A stretch of DNA of 64,000 bases from Bacillota bacterium (lineage in GTDB: Bacteria > Bacillota > Clostridia > Oscillospirales > Ruminococcaceae), in NCBI GenBank assembly GCA_023391005.1, contig JAEWBS010000043.1, positions 14,099 through 78,098 of the forward strand, in the 5' to 3' direction. Under the pieces are notes generated by a model that ran no database searches, was not told the origin of the DNA, and saw only the letters and a program-made list of their open reading frames with translations. How positions within the stretch are numbered: the stretch's first letter is position 1; each line of letters starts with the position of its first letter. Shown in pieces: positions 1-7,161 of the stretch. The translations under genes were made by a program, and so were the position numbers.

Positions 1-933
1 GAGATCTCCCTGTCCATCTTTCACCGTTCAGTGGAACGCAAGGACATCGAGCTGATCAGCTCGGCCATCCCGTCCATCCTAATGCTGCTGCTGCAATCCT
101 CGGTGGCGGGCCGCCACAAGGAGCGGGAGGATATCCTCAACGGCCTGTTGCTGGGGCATCTGCATTATTCTCCCAAGCATCTCGCCCATCTGCATTCGCT
201 GGGAATCGACACCGCCAAAGGTTACGCCATTATCGTCTTTTCGGTGGGACAGGCCAACGAGGAGGTCGTCGGCTTGCTCTTGGACGCTGTTTTACAGGTC
301 TCGCAGACGCAGGCGCCTTCCTCCATTCCCCCTTGGGTGACCACCGGAATGGCCGACTGCGTTGTGCAGGTGTATCCTACCGGGCAGCAAACCCTACGGG
401 AGTTGGAGGCGTTTTACCGCAGGATGAAAGCCGAGATTCAACAGCAGCTCCCCAAGGCAACGGTCAGCATCGGGATCAGCCGCTGGCCGGGCGAGGCCGG
501 GAAGCTGGACGTCGGTTTTCAGGAGGCAAAAAAGGCGCTCAGACTCGGGGAGCAGCTCTGCGGGAAGGGAGAGGTCTATTGCTACGACAATCTGGTTTTG
601 GAATCCATCCTGTCCGGGCTTACCCCGAATGACAGCGAGCTGCAATATTTTATCGAAAGCCAGTTGGGCGCACTGTTGTGCTACGATTCCAACAAAAATA
701 AACAGCTTTTGCGAACCCTTCAGCAGCTTCTTTCAGGTAATAGCAGCAAGGAGATCGCCGAAAAACTGTTCATCCACCGCAAAACACTGGCCTATCGCAA
801 GGCAGCTATTGAGAAAATTCTGGGCGTCTCCCTTGACGACATCTCCAAGCGCCTACAGCTTGCGGTCGCCATGAAGCTCTTTTTGCTCCATTACGGGATG
901 AACCCCGAGGCGTTTCTTGCCAGAACGCCGTGA
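1..933 (+). CDS. PucR/CdaR-type transcriptional regulator, 5' end outside window
   Basis: The reading frame is open from the first base of the window, so the N-terminus is missing; the first in-window start-like codon is a GTG at 31. The visible part has a GGDEF-like/CdaR middle region and a C-terminal PucR helix-turn-helix (NSSKEIAEKLFIHRKTLAYR, near residues 236-255 counted from the GTG), with the helix 'EIAEKLFIHRKTLAYRK' typical of PucR activators. Such proteins control purine, ureide or sugar-acid catabolism. It lies upstream of, and converges with, the minus-strand biuret/allophanate-like operon at 1744-9400, so it could sense a ureide, but that link is inference from proximity only. 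A long hairpin follows the stop. Confidence 0.85.
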   Translation, partial: EISLSIFHRSVERKDIELISSAIPSILMLLLQSSVAGRHKEREDILNGLLLGHLHYSPKHLAHLHSLGIDTAKGYAIIVFSVGQANEEVVGLLLDAVLQVSQTQAPSSIPPWVTTGMADCVVQVYPTGQQTLRELEAFYRRMKAEIQQQLPKATVSIGISRWPGEAGKLDVGFQEAKKALRLGEQLCGKGEVYCYDNLVLESILSGLTPNDSELQYFIESQLGALLCYDSNKNKQLLRTLQQLLSGNSSKEIAEKLFIHRKTLAYRKAAIEKILGVSLDDISKRLQLAVAMKLFLLHYGMNPEAFLARTP

Positions 934-944
934 GGAAAAATTAA

Positions 945-985
945 AACCGGCCGCCGCGAAGCAAGTTGCTTTGCGGCGGCCGGTT
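945..985 (+). terminator. Long perfect hairpin after the PucR gene
   Basis: AACCGGCCGCCGC at 945-957 pairs with GCGGCGGCCGGTT at 973-985, and the inner AAGCAA/TTGCTT also pairs, leaving almost no loop. It sits 12 bases after the PucR stop codon. There is no clear T-tract, so termination is likely but not certain. Its outer sequence is nearly the same as the hairpin at 1700-1740. Confidence 0.6.
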
Positions 986-1112
986 CAGCTTGTCGAAAAA
1001 GTATATTGCCAGTAAATACTAAGCATAGATATTCACTGGCTTTTTTATTGGAAATGAATGTGCTAAAATAAGTCTTAGTGATAGAAGATGAATTATCAGG
1101 GAGAGATGAAAA

Positions 1113-1573
1113 ATGATTGTCCGGTTAGCAACGTATGATGATGTTCCAGCAATAAGCACTTTGTTTACGGAGTTCTTTGCGTATAGCGCCACACAACAAC
1201 CGGAGAATTATGTTGCATCAAAGGAAGATGCAACTATCCGAGTGCTGTTATACAAAGCGATAGCGGCGACATCATGGTTGCGGAAACGGCAGGTATTATT
1301 GTTGGCTTTGTTCATGTTGAAACTAATAAAACACCACCATATCCATCTGTAACTCCGCATAAGTATGCCTCTATTGTAGATTTTATCGTGAATGAACAAT
1401 ACAGAAACAGAGGAATAGGGCGTTTGCTTTTAGACGAAGCCAAAAGTTGGGCACAGTCAAGAAATCTTGAATATTTGGAATTAATGGTTTTGGAAAATAA
1501 CGATAACGGAAGATGTTTTTACGAAAAAGAGCGGTTTGTAACAGTTTCTAGAATCATGCGGTTGAATGTTTAA
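1113..1573 (+). pseudogene. GNAT-family N-acetyltransferase, frameshifted
   Basis: Two overlapping frames give the two halves of one GNAT protein. The first, from ATG 1113, begins MIVRLATYDDVPAISTLF, a typical GNAT start. The second carries DIMVAETAGIIVGFVHVE and the acetyl-CoA pyrophosphate loop EQYRNRGIGRLLLDEA (Q/R-x-x-G-x-G/A), then the C-terminal YEKERF strand. The best join lies near 1236-1245 and needs a -1 shift, i.e. one base appears missing. The complete product would be about 153 aa, normal for the family. AGGGAGA lies upstream of 1113. Either the gene is broken or the base is a sequencing error. The substrate cannot be told. It is an isolated gene flanked by hairpins. Confidence 0.75.
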
Positions 1574-1609
1574 TCAACTTTTGCAGCACAAAGCTAACAA
1601 GCCATTCTC

Positions 1610-1650
1610 CACAAGCAACGGCGCTGGAGTTTCCAGCGCCGTTGCTTGTG
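1610..1650 (+). terminator. Strong hairpin after the GNAT gene
   Basis: CACAAGCAACGGCGCTGG (1610-1627) is perfectly complementary to CCAGCGCCGTTGCTTGTG (1633-1650) with a 5-base loop. It lies 37 bases after the acetyltransferase stop and is a probable transcript end. No long T-run follows. Confidence 0.6.
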
Positions 1651-1699
1651 AATAGATATGCAGCAGTATATAGCCGGTTTTGACTTTTTTGACACTCTA

Positions 1700-1740
1700 A
1701 ACCGGCCGACGCGAAGCAGCTTACTTCGCGCCGGCCGGTT
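1700..1740. terminator. Hairpin at the end of the 1744-9400 operon
   Basis: AACCGGCCG (1700-1708) pairs with CGGCCGGTT (1732-1740); inside, CGCGAAG pairs with CTTCGCG. It lies 3 bases from the stop codon of the minus-strand gene 1744-2922 and faces the plus-strand genes, so it may end transcripts from both directions. It shares its outer stem and the CGCGAAGCA stretch with the hairpin at 945-985. Confidence 0.55.
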
Positions 1741-1743
1741 CTT

Positions 1744-2922
1744 TTACGAAAGAAACGGTAGGGCGCCTATCAGAATGGCGGTCAGCCAGGTGGTCACTGC
1801 CATCGAGAGAACGTTTGCTACCGTGGGCGGAACCGATTCGGGCAGGCACAGGGCAAAGAGACGCGCGAGCGGAACCCCTAGCACCGCGCCGGACAGTCCC
1901 GCGAGAAGCGCCACAGCAAGCGAGGGACCATAGAGCAGCACGCAGGCGGGTGCGGCGCTGACCACGGGGATAAAGGTCGGACAGCCTTGGCCGCGACCTG
2001 CGTAGAGCAGAACCCCCGCGGCGGAGCCGGTGACCTGCGCGAGCAGGATCGCGGGCAGCAGCCCCGTGCCGTAGACGGGGTGACCGCCGCAGAGAAGCCA
2101 GTCGAGCAGTACCCCAAGCAGGATACCGGCCGAGGCCGGCTCACTGCCGTAAAACTGCGCCTCGGAGAAATCCGCCAGTGTTCGGCGCAGCATCCACAGA
2201 ACAGTCATTTCCTCGGCCTGTTCAGTGAGTTTTGGCTGGGTGCGCGCCCTTTTCGGGATGCCGGGCAGCAGACCGCAGACCGCCCCGATCGCGGCGCCAC
2301 AAACCGCCATCGCAAGAACGCTTGCGATCACACCCGGCAACCCCAGCGGCGCGATGACCTGCCGGTGAAGCCAAACGGCCGTCGGCGCGCAGAACAATCC
2401 GCCCAACAGCGAACCGGCCGCCAGCGTTCGGACGCTCGGGCCGTAGAGCAGCAGAACGGCCGGCGGGGCGCTGACGACCGGGATAAAGGTTGCGGCCCAG
2501 GTGATGCCGGGCTCGCGGAGATAGCCGATTGTACCAAAAACAAACAGACTCAGTCCGAGCGAAAGAAGCTGCGACGCAAGCACCCACGGAAACAAAGCCG
2601 GGTCTTGGCATAAGGGAAACAGTCGACGCCCTCCCCCGCGCCGCTGAAAAAGCCAGGCCGCGCACCCGCCCAGAATAATACCCGCCCCGGAAAAGATGCC
2701 CGCGTAAAACTGCGGTTCCGCAAAGTTCATGAGAAACCACAGCGCCTGCTTGGCGGGCTGATCCGCGATTCCTTCCACAATCTGAAAATAGTCAAGCGCG
2801 GTCCATTTCCCCGACAGCGCAGGCAACCCATAATAGCAGCCAAAGCCGACTGCCATACAGGCGGTAAAGCCCGTAAGCCGCCGCGTGCGCTGTGCCGGGC
2901 AAAGCATCTGCCGCCCGCTCAT
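1744..2922 (-). CDS. Internally duplicated integral membrane protein, last gene of the Na+-pump operon
   Basis: 392 aa, strongly hydrophobic, roughly ten or more membrane segments. It is clearly a tandem duplication: TFIPVVSAPPAVLLLYGPS at residues 145-163 recurs as TFIPVVSAAPACVLLYGPS at 316-334, and the first half's FAEPQFYAG (68-75) matches FSEAQFYGS (252-260). Both halves also end with a VxSxLAMAV / VLSMAV segment. Such two-fold repeats are typical of channels and secondary transporters. I do not recognise the family. Its ATG overlaps the stop of the pump beta-subunit gene (ATGA, 2919-2922), so it is translationally coupled and probably works with the pump: exporting the neutral product (urea?), importing substrate, or acting as a pump partner. 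Function unknown. Confidence 0.8.
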   Translation of the reverse strand: MSGRQMLCPAQRTRRLTGFTACMAVGFGCYYGLPALSGKWTALDYFQIVEGIADQPAKQALWFLMNFAEPQFYAGIFSGAGIILGGCAAWLFQRRGGGRRLFPLCQDPALFPWVLASQLLSLGLSLFVFGTIGYLREPGITWAATFIPVVSAPPAVLLLYGPSVRTLAAGSLLGGLFCAPTAVWLHRQVIAPLGLPGVIASVLAMAVCGAAIGAVCGLLPGIPKRARTQPKLTEQAEEMTVLWMLRRTLADFSEAQFYGSEPASAGILLGVLLDWLLCGGHPVYGTGLLPAILLAQVTGSAAGVLLYAGRGQGCPTFIPVVSAAPACVLLYGPSLAVALLAGLSGAVLGVPLARLFALCLPESVPPTVANVLSMAVTTWLTAILIGALPFLS

Positions 2923-4124
2923 TTCACGCTCAGAAAGGTGATGTACAGGCCGGTGATGATCGCGGTGGTGATCACGCCGCTGACATTCGCACCGATCGCG
3001 TAAGGGAGAACGATGGCGGATTTATTCACCAGCGAAACCTCCTTCTGCGCCACCTTAGCGGTCGTTGGCACACAGGAGACCCCCGCGATCCCGATGACCG
3101 GATTGAATTTTTTGCCGCTGATAAAATAGGCGACGTATCCGCCCAGAATACCGCCGATACCCGAGATCAGCAGCGCCAGAATGCCCAGCACCAAGAGCTT
3201 CAGGATGACGGGGTTGAGGATCGTGGAAGCCTCGCAGAGCACCCCCAGCAGAAGCCCGAGGAAAAAGGTCGCGGTATAAAGAAAGACGTTTTCCAGTAGG
3301 GAGACGTATTTTTCGATACCGGTCTCGCGCACCGCGACCCCGAGGAAGAAGCTCACAAAAAGCGGTGCGGCCACCGGGAACAGCAGGCATAGGATCACGC
3401 AGGCCGCGATGGAAAAGACCAGCTTCTCCCGAGAAGTCACCTCGGAGATGCGGTTGTCCACCGGCGGCTTTATCGCCCGCAGCTGCTTGGGCACCATCAG
3501 CCGGATCAAAAAGGGGTAACCGCCGTAGGTCAGGCTCAGGTACAGATAGGCCACGATGGTGATGGGGACGAACAGATCCTTCGCCATTGTCAGCGAAGCA
3601 AACAGCACCATTGGCCCGTCCGCGCCGCCGATCAGAGCGACCGCCGCCGCGTCGGTCACCGGCAGACCCATCGCGACCGCGATCGGAAAGGTCAGCAGCG
3701 TGCCAAGCTCGGCGCAGAAGGCGATCAGCATACTGGTGAACGGATAGGCGAGCAGATAACCCATATCGGTAAGCACGCCGATCCCCAGAAAGACCAGACA
3801 GGCGATTAACCCATTGCTGAAGGTAAAGGTATAGATCGGCTGCAAAAAGTTGATTTGCAGGATCTCCATCAGCCCGGCCGCGTCGCTTGCCATCGGATCA
3901 ACAAAAATATTTCCAAGCACCCCGCCGGAAAGATACAGCACGGCGCAGTTGATTGCAATCATACCGAAACCCATCGGGATCATGATGAGGGGCTCCAGAA
4001 TCTGTCTGCACCCCAAATAAAACAGCAGGATCCCCAGACAGATCAGGCCGATCCGCGCGGCCGCGACGACCGGCTCCACTGCGAACAGGGTGGAGATCCC
4101 CTGAAACAACATGGACAGTTCCAT
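2919..4124 (-). CDS. Na+-translocating decarboxylase beta subunit (OadB/MmdB/GcdB family)
   Basis: 401 aa from ATG 4124, which has AGGTGA a few bases upstream; a longer frame exists but lacks a ribosome-binding site. It has the OadB signatures: NGLIACLVFLGIGVLTD (104-120), the Na+/H+ site GGADGP with Asp169 (equivalent to the essential Asp of characterised beta subunits), and NPVIGIAGVSCVPTTAKVAQ near the C-terminus carrying the conserved Asn, Gly and Ser. In characterised systems this subunit decarboxylates carboxybiotin and exports Na+ across the membrane. Here the usual carboxyltransferase alpha subunit is absent; the operon instead supplies AHS1/AHS2 proteins. It follows the 48-aa membrane protein by 4 bases and overlaps the next gene. 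Confidence 0.92.
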   Translation of the reverse strand: MELSMLFQGISTLFAVEPVVAAARIGLICLGILLFYLGCRQILEPLIMIPMGFGMIAINCAVLYLSGGVLGNIFVDPMASDAAGLMEILQINFLQPIYTFTFSNGLIACLVFLGIGVLTDMGYLLAYPFTSMLIAFCAELGTLLTFPIAVAMGLPVTDAAAVALIGGADGPMVLFASLTMAKDLFVPITIVAYLYLSLTYGGYPFLIRLMVPKQLRAIKPPVDNRISEVTSREKLVFSIAACVILCLLFPVAAPLFVSFFLGVAVRETGIEKYVSLLENVFLYTATFFLGLLLGVLCEASTILNPVILKLLVLGILALLISGIGGILGGYVAYFISGKKFNPVIGIAGVSCVPTTAKVAQKEVSLVNKSAIVLPYAIGANVSGVITTAIITGLYITFLSVK

Positions 4125-4128
4125 TTCT

Positions 4129-4275
4129 TCACCTGCTTTCAATATCGGAGGGGGCCTTTTTCCGCAATGTTCTGCGCAGCAGGGTGCGAATGGCGGAAAT
4201 CCCCACCGCAACCAGCACCGAAAGAACAAACGAGATTGCCGCGACCTGTAGGGTCATCAGCCAAATCTGCGCCAT
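4129..4275 (-). CDS. 48-aa single-span membrane protein, epsilon-subunit-like
   Basis: ATG at 4275, TGA at 4129-4131; preceded by GGGAGG. The product starts MAQIWLMTLQVAAISFVL, makes one transmembrane helix (about residues 5-27) and ends in a basic, polar tail (RTLLRRTLRKKAPSD). Size, topology and place, directly between the biotin carrier and the beta subunit, match the epsilon subunit (about 55 aa) of Veillonella-type methylmalonyl-CoA decarboxylase, a stabilising component of the Na+ pump. Sequence similarity cannot be judged at this length, so the assignment rests on context. The gap to the next start is only 4 bases, which argues strongly that it is translated. Confidence 0.65.
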   Translation of the reverse strand: MAQIWLMTLQVAAISFVLSVLVAVGISAIRTLLRRTLRKKAPSDIESR

Positions 4276-4289
4276 AACCTTCCCTCCCG

Positions 4290-4658
4290 TCAACCGATAA
4301 CCGCAAGGACATCGGATGTATTCACAATTTGATTTTGGGTCACAAGGATTTGTTTGACGACGCCGCCCTCGTCGGCGTAGATGGCGTTTTCCAGCTTCAT
4401 AGCCTCAAGGATGAACAGACAGTCCCCCTCTTCCACCGTGTCACCGGGCTTGACAAAGATTTTCGCGATTCGTCCGGACATCGGCGCCTCTATCTCCAGA
4501 CCCGGTCCAGCGGCGGGTTGTACAGATGCGGCAGCGGGCGCGGCAGGTGGGGATACGGCGGCGGGTGCGGTCGGAGCCGCGGCAAAAACCACCGCGCCCG
4601 ATTCCTCCACATCAACCTCGTAAACCTTGCCTTGATGGATAATTTTTAAGTGTCTCAT
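4290..4658 (-). CDS. Biotin carboxyl carrier protein (gamma-type subunit)
   Basis: 122 aa. N-terminal beta segment MRHLKIIHQGKVYEVDVEE, an Ala/Pro-rich flexible linker (residues 26-52), then a biotinyl domain from about residue 53 with the biotinylation motif EAMKLEN, Lys88 being the biotinylated residue. This layout is that of the biotin carriers of Na+-pumping decarboxylases (OadA C-terminus, MmdC, GcdC). GGAGAA lies just upstream of ATG 4658. It would shuttle carboxybiotin from the AHS1/AHS2 carboxyltransferase to the membrane beta subunit. No biotin carboxylase gene lies in the operon, which fits a decarboxylating rather than an ATP-driven carboxylating role. Confidence 0.93.
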   Translation of the reverse strand: MRHLKIIHQGKVYEVDVEESGAVVFAAAPTAPAAVSPPAAPAAASVQPAAGPGLEIEAPMSGRIAKIFVKPGDTVEEGDCLFILEAMKLENAIYADEGGVVKQILVTQNQIVNTSDVLAVIG

Positions 4659-4840
4659 AGCAATTCTCCTTCATGCGTTCATTAGACCATTTGTGATACC
4701 CGTCGCGGATGGCTGTCGTAGGATTTCTTCATCCGGCAAAGCCAACAGGTTTCGCCAATACCGTAAGTATTAACGGGTTCCAGCGGCGCAGCCGGGCATA
4801 AAAGACCGGCCAGATGCCGCGTAAAGATTTCGCAAGAGGT
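4659..4840 (-). other. 182-nt gap inside the operon, open in one frame
   Basis: No ribosome-binding site plus start was found for an independent gene here. The frame of the upstream 87-aa gene stays open for 52 sense codons beyond its TAG, ending at TAA 4682-4684, and this stretch contains GIGETCWLCRMKKSYDS. It may be untranslated spacer, a readthrough extension or a decayed C-terminus. Confidence 0.4.
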
Positions 4841-5104
4841 CTATTGGGGGCCGCCCTGCGAATCCGGTTGCTCCGGATGCAGCCAGCAGTAGGCGGCAAT
4901 CGCCAGAATCTGCTCTATATTCAACCCGCCCTCCGACGGCGCGGAAGAAATTTGGGGTTGCGGAGCCGAGGGTCGGGCGGCGGGCACGGCTTTTTTCCGT
5001 ACGTCAACTTCCTTCTTGACGTTTACCGCGAGGATTCCCGCGCAGACCAGCACCGCGGGGATTAAGAGCATCGACCAGACGGTCGGCAGGATTAAAACGG
5101 ACAA
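4841..5104 (-). CDS. Small membrane subunit, OadG/MmdD-like (gamma/delta)
   Basis: 87 aa from a TTG start at 5104, chosen because GGGAGGGG lies 5 bases upstream. One transmembrane segment (about residues 4-27), a charged KKEVDVRKK stretch, a Pro/Ala/Ser linker and a C-terminal helix NIEQILAIAAYCWLHP. This resembles the delta subunit of methylmalonyl-CoA decarboxylase and the gamma subunit of oxaloacetate decarboxylase: membrane anchor, Pro-rich linker and a final 'AVIAAAVAAY'-type helix that binds the carboxyltransferase. It starts 16 bases after the AHS2 gene. Here it would dock AHS1/AHS2 to the pump. The stop is TAG and the frame continues open beyond it. Confidence 0.65.
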   Translation of the reverse strand: MSVLILPTVWSMLLIPAVLVCAGILAVNVKKEVDVRKKAVPAARPSAPQPQISSAPSEGGLNIEQILAIAAYCWLHPEQPDSQGGPQ

Positions 5105-5119
5105 TATGACCCCTCCCGT

Positions 5120-6082
5120 CTAAAGCAAGGATAGAATGGTTTCCAGTCTCTGCTGCTGCGCAAGCGCTTCGCCCAACGTCATGCGGTGAAAACGAACGGT
5201 GTCGCCGGGCTTGAGTTGGCCGACCTTCCAGAATTCGCCGCTGGGGATGGTAGCAAACGAGATAAATCCGCCCAGACTCGGGCCGTCCACACCGAGGATG
5301 ATGGGGGTGTCGCCCGAGAAGTTGATGGTGCCCACCGCATAGGTGTAATCGATCATGTTGGAGGGGTGCTGTCCCCCCTCGCCGCCGTCAGCGCGGGCGA
5401 AAGTCGGCTTGGGACCGCCCTCTAGGCGGATGCCCAGACGGTTGGCGTTATAATTCACCTTGTATTCGGTGGAGAAAAACGCTTGCGCATATTCCGGCGT
5501 GAAGAAGTCGGGCGCACTGTGCGGGCCGGGCAGAACGCCGATATCCCATTCGGTGAGATATTCGGGACGTACCTGCACGCCAAACGGGTTCGCCCGCTCA
5601 CGCGGCTGCTCGCAGGGCAAAACCTCCAGCAGATCCCCTTTTTTGAGGGGTCTGCCCTCAAATCCGCCAAATTTGCCATAGGCAAAGGTGGAGCGACTGC
5701 CGAGGTATTCGGGTACGTCAATGCCGCCCGCGATCGCAAGGTAGGCCCTAAAGCCCCCGCCTGTCACCCGGCCGGTTTTGAGCTTGCTGCCCTTGGAAAC
5801 CTTGACCGGCGTCCACCACGGAACCTCCTGTTGGTTGATTGTGGCGGCAAATTTTGCGCCCGCGAAAGCGATGACCGCCTCCTGATGAAAGATCAGAACC
5901 GGGCCGTTGCCGGTGATTTCAAGTCCAGCGGCACGCTCGTCGTTACCCACCAGCTTGTTGGCGACGCAAAAGGCAAAGGCATCCATCGGCCCGGAAGGGG
6001 GAATCCCCACATTCCAGTAGCCCACCCGCCCGGGGTAATCCTGTATGGTCAGGCCCAAGCCTCCGTCTACAATTTCAATCAT
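5120..6082 (-). CDS. Biotin-dependent carboxyltransferase subunit, AHS2/KipA type
   Basis: 320 aa from ATG 6082, with GGAGGG 7 bases upstream. The N-terminus has the family signature GLGLTIQDYPGRVGYWNVG, then SGPMDAFAFCVANKLVGN and GLEITGNGPVL, followed by a typical AHS2 body (YLAIAGGIDVPEYLGSRST; LPGPHSAPDFF; NRLGIRLEGG; GVDGPSLGGF). AHS2 forms half of the carboxyltransferase domain of urea carboxylase and is the partner of AHS1/KipI. It follows the AHS1 gene by 19 bases. It should move the carboxyl group between a ureido/amide substrate and biotin. With the Na+-pump genes downstream, the likely direction is substrate to biotin. The 5-oxoprolinase PxpA partner is absent, so a PxpABC role is unlikely. 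Confidence 0.88.
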   Translation of the reverse strand: MIEIVDGGLGLTIQDYPGRVGYWNVGIPPSGPMDAFAFCVANKLVGNDERAAGLEITGNGPVLIFHQEAVIAFAGAKFAATINQQEVPWWTPVKVSKGSKLKTGRVTGGGFRAYLAIAGGIDVPEYLGSRSTFAYGKFGGFEGRPLKKGDLLEVLPCEQPRERANPFGVQVRPEYLTEWDIGVLPGPHSAPDFFTPEYAQAFFSTEYKVNYNANRLGIRLEGGPKPTFARADGGEGGQHPSNMIDYTYAVGTINFSGDTPIILGVDGPSLGGFISFATIPSGEFWKVGQLKPGDTVRFHRMTLGEALAQQQRLETILSLL

Positions 6083-6101
6083 GGTCTTTCCCTCCTTCGT
6101 A

Positions 6102-7076
6102 TCAATAGCCTTCTGTCGCGCGCGCAACAGCCCGGCTTTGCTTTGCGCGGAAGGCGTCGGCCTCCGCCTGAATGCCCGCGAGGAACTGCTGATACGCCGA
6201 GAGATGGAAGAGCCCATCCTCGATCGCGAACTGATAGCGGTTGCTGTGCACCGCCTCGCGCATCTGTTCAAGCTCGGCCTCACTCACCGCCTCGAACCGG
6301 ATGCGGTCGAAAGGTCGGAGCAGCCAAGGCGCCTCCTGAAACGCGGCGCCGAGCTGCCAGGTGTCCCAGATGGGGACGGTGCGCCCGATCAGCTGGTACC
6401 CGCCGGGTGACTCCATCGGATAAATGCACATAAACGCTCCGCCGATGCCCACGGCGCCCTCCGGCGTCATGGTGCGGGCCGGGTTGTATTTCGGCGCGGA
6501 CATCCGATAGCGCGGGTCCAGCGGAACGGCGCACGGCGCGCCCAGATAGACGTCCCCCAGCCCGATGACCAGATGTTCGGTGGCCAGAAAGTATTGCTCG
6601 ACCTCCTTGATGCCCGAAAGCCCGTTGCAGCGGGCGACAAATTCCATGTTGTCCGGCAGGTAGGGCGCCTCGGCGCGCACCGACTCCATGTATTTACCGA
6701 CATATTCAAGGCACCAGCGGTCATGGAATGCAATGGGTAGCCGCACCGTCCGTGAGGGGATGGCCTGCGCTTCGCGCGCGTCGATACCGGCCTCCGCCAT
6801 TTTGACGACCTCCACCAGCCGGCTCAGGGGCAGGGTCATACTGTCATAGGTAATCAGGGTGGAACGGACGCCGGGCGACAGCTCCAGTAATCCCTTGACG
6901 TTCATTTCGAGCAGGATCTTTTCGAGCCAGTAGACCCGAACCCGGTAACGGATATCCAGCGATAATTCCCCGAATTCGGCAAGTAGGTTGTTGTTGCCCG
7001 CCATGCGCAGCACGATTCTGCGCACCGGGTCCTGTTCGTTGAGGATGCAAACGATCGCATCGGAGGTTCGATGCAT
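6102..7076 (-). CDS. Biotin-dependent carboxyltransferase subunit, AHS1/KipI type, urea-carboxylase-like
   Basis: 324 aa from ATG 7076 (AGAGGCGG upstream). The N-terminal 80 residues include RRIVLRMAGNNNLLAEFG, and the AHS1 core has LPIAFHDRWCLEYVGKYM, PDNMEFVARCNGL, VIGLGDVYLGAPCAVPLDPR and MESPGGYQLIGRTVPIWD. After the core the chain continues with QFAIEDGLFHLSAYQQFL and AFRAKQSRA. That tail is the linker that joins AHS1 to the biotin domain in urea carboxylases and is longer than in stand-alone KipI/PxpB. This points to a split urea-carboxylase carboxyltransferase. A hairpin (7107-7145) separates it from the upstream hydrolase gene. Confidence 0.88.
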   Translation of the reverse strand: MHRTSDAIVCILNEQDPVRRIVLRMAGNNNLLAEFGELSLDIRYRVRVYWLEKILLEMNVKGLLELSPGVRSTLITYDSMTLPLSRLVEVVKMAEAGIDAREAQAIPSRTVRLPIAFHDRWCLEYVGKYMESVRAEAPYLPDNMEFVARCNGLSGIKEVEQYFLATEHLVIGLGDVYLGAPCAVPLDPRYRMSAPKYNPARTMTPEGAVGIGGAFMCIYPMESPGGYQLIGRTVPIWDTWQLGAAFQEAPWLLRPFDRIRFEAVSEAELEQMREAVHSNRYQFAIEDGLFHLSAYQQFLAGIQAEADAFRAKQSRAVARATEGY

Positions 7077-7106
7077 GCAAACCGCCTCTTTTCTCTTTAA
7101 TTTCAG

Positions 7107-7145
7107 CGGCAATCTCTCTTTCCCGAAGGGAAGGAAAGATTGCCG
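7107..7145 (-). promoter_or_regulatory. Intra-operon hairpin between hydrolase and AHS1 genes
   Basis: CGGCAATCT (7107-7115) pairs with AGATTGCCG (7137-7145); inside, TTTCCC and GGGAA can also pair. It fills the 85-base gap upstream of the AHS1 ribosome-binding site. It may tune expression between the permease/hydrolase part and the pump part of the transcript. Confidence 0.45.
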
Positions 7146-7161
7146 CCCTCTGTGTCTGGAA

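Noticed and set aside
1987..2613. Plus-strand open frame opposite the duplicated membrane protein
   Set aside because: Arg/Gly/Gln-rich low-complexity translation with no ribosome-binding site; shadow of the real minus-strand gene, whose two-fold repeat supports it.
5483..6433. Plus-strand 316-codon frame across AHS2/AHS1
   Set aside because: Antisense to two conserved genes, and basic/Pro-rich nonsense-like composition.
5120..7076. PxpBC 5-oxoprolinase subunits
   Set aside because: No PxpA (LamB/YcsF) gene is adjacent, while biotin carrier and pump genes are, and the AHS1 tail is urea-carboxylase-like.
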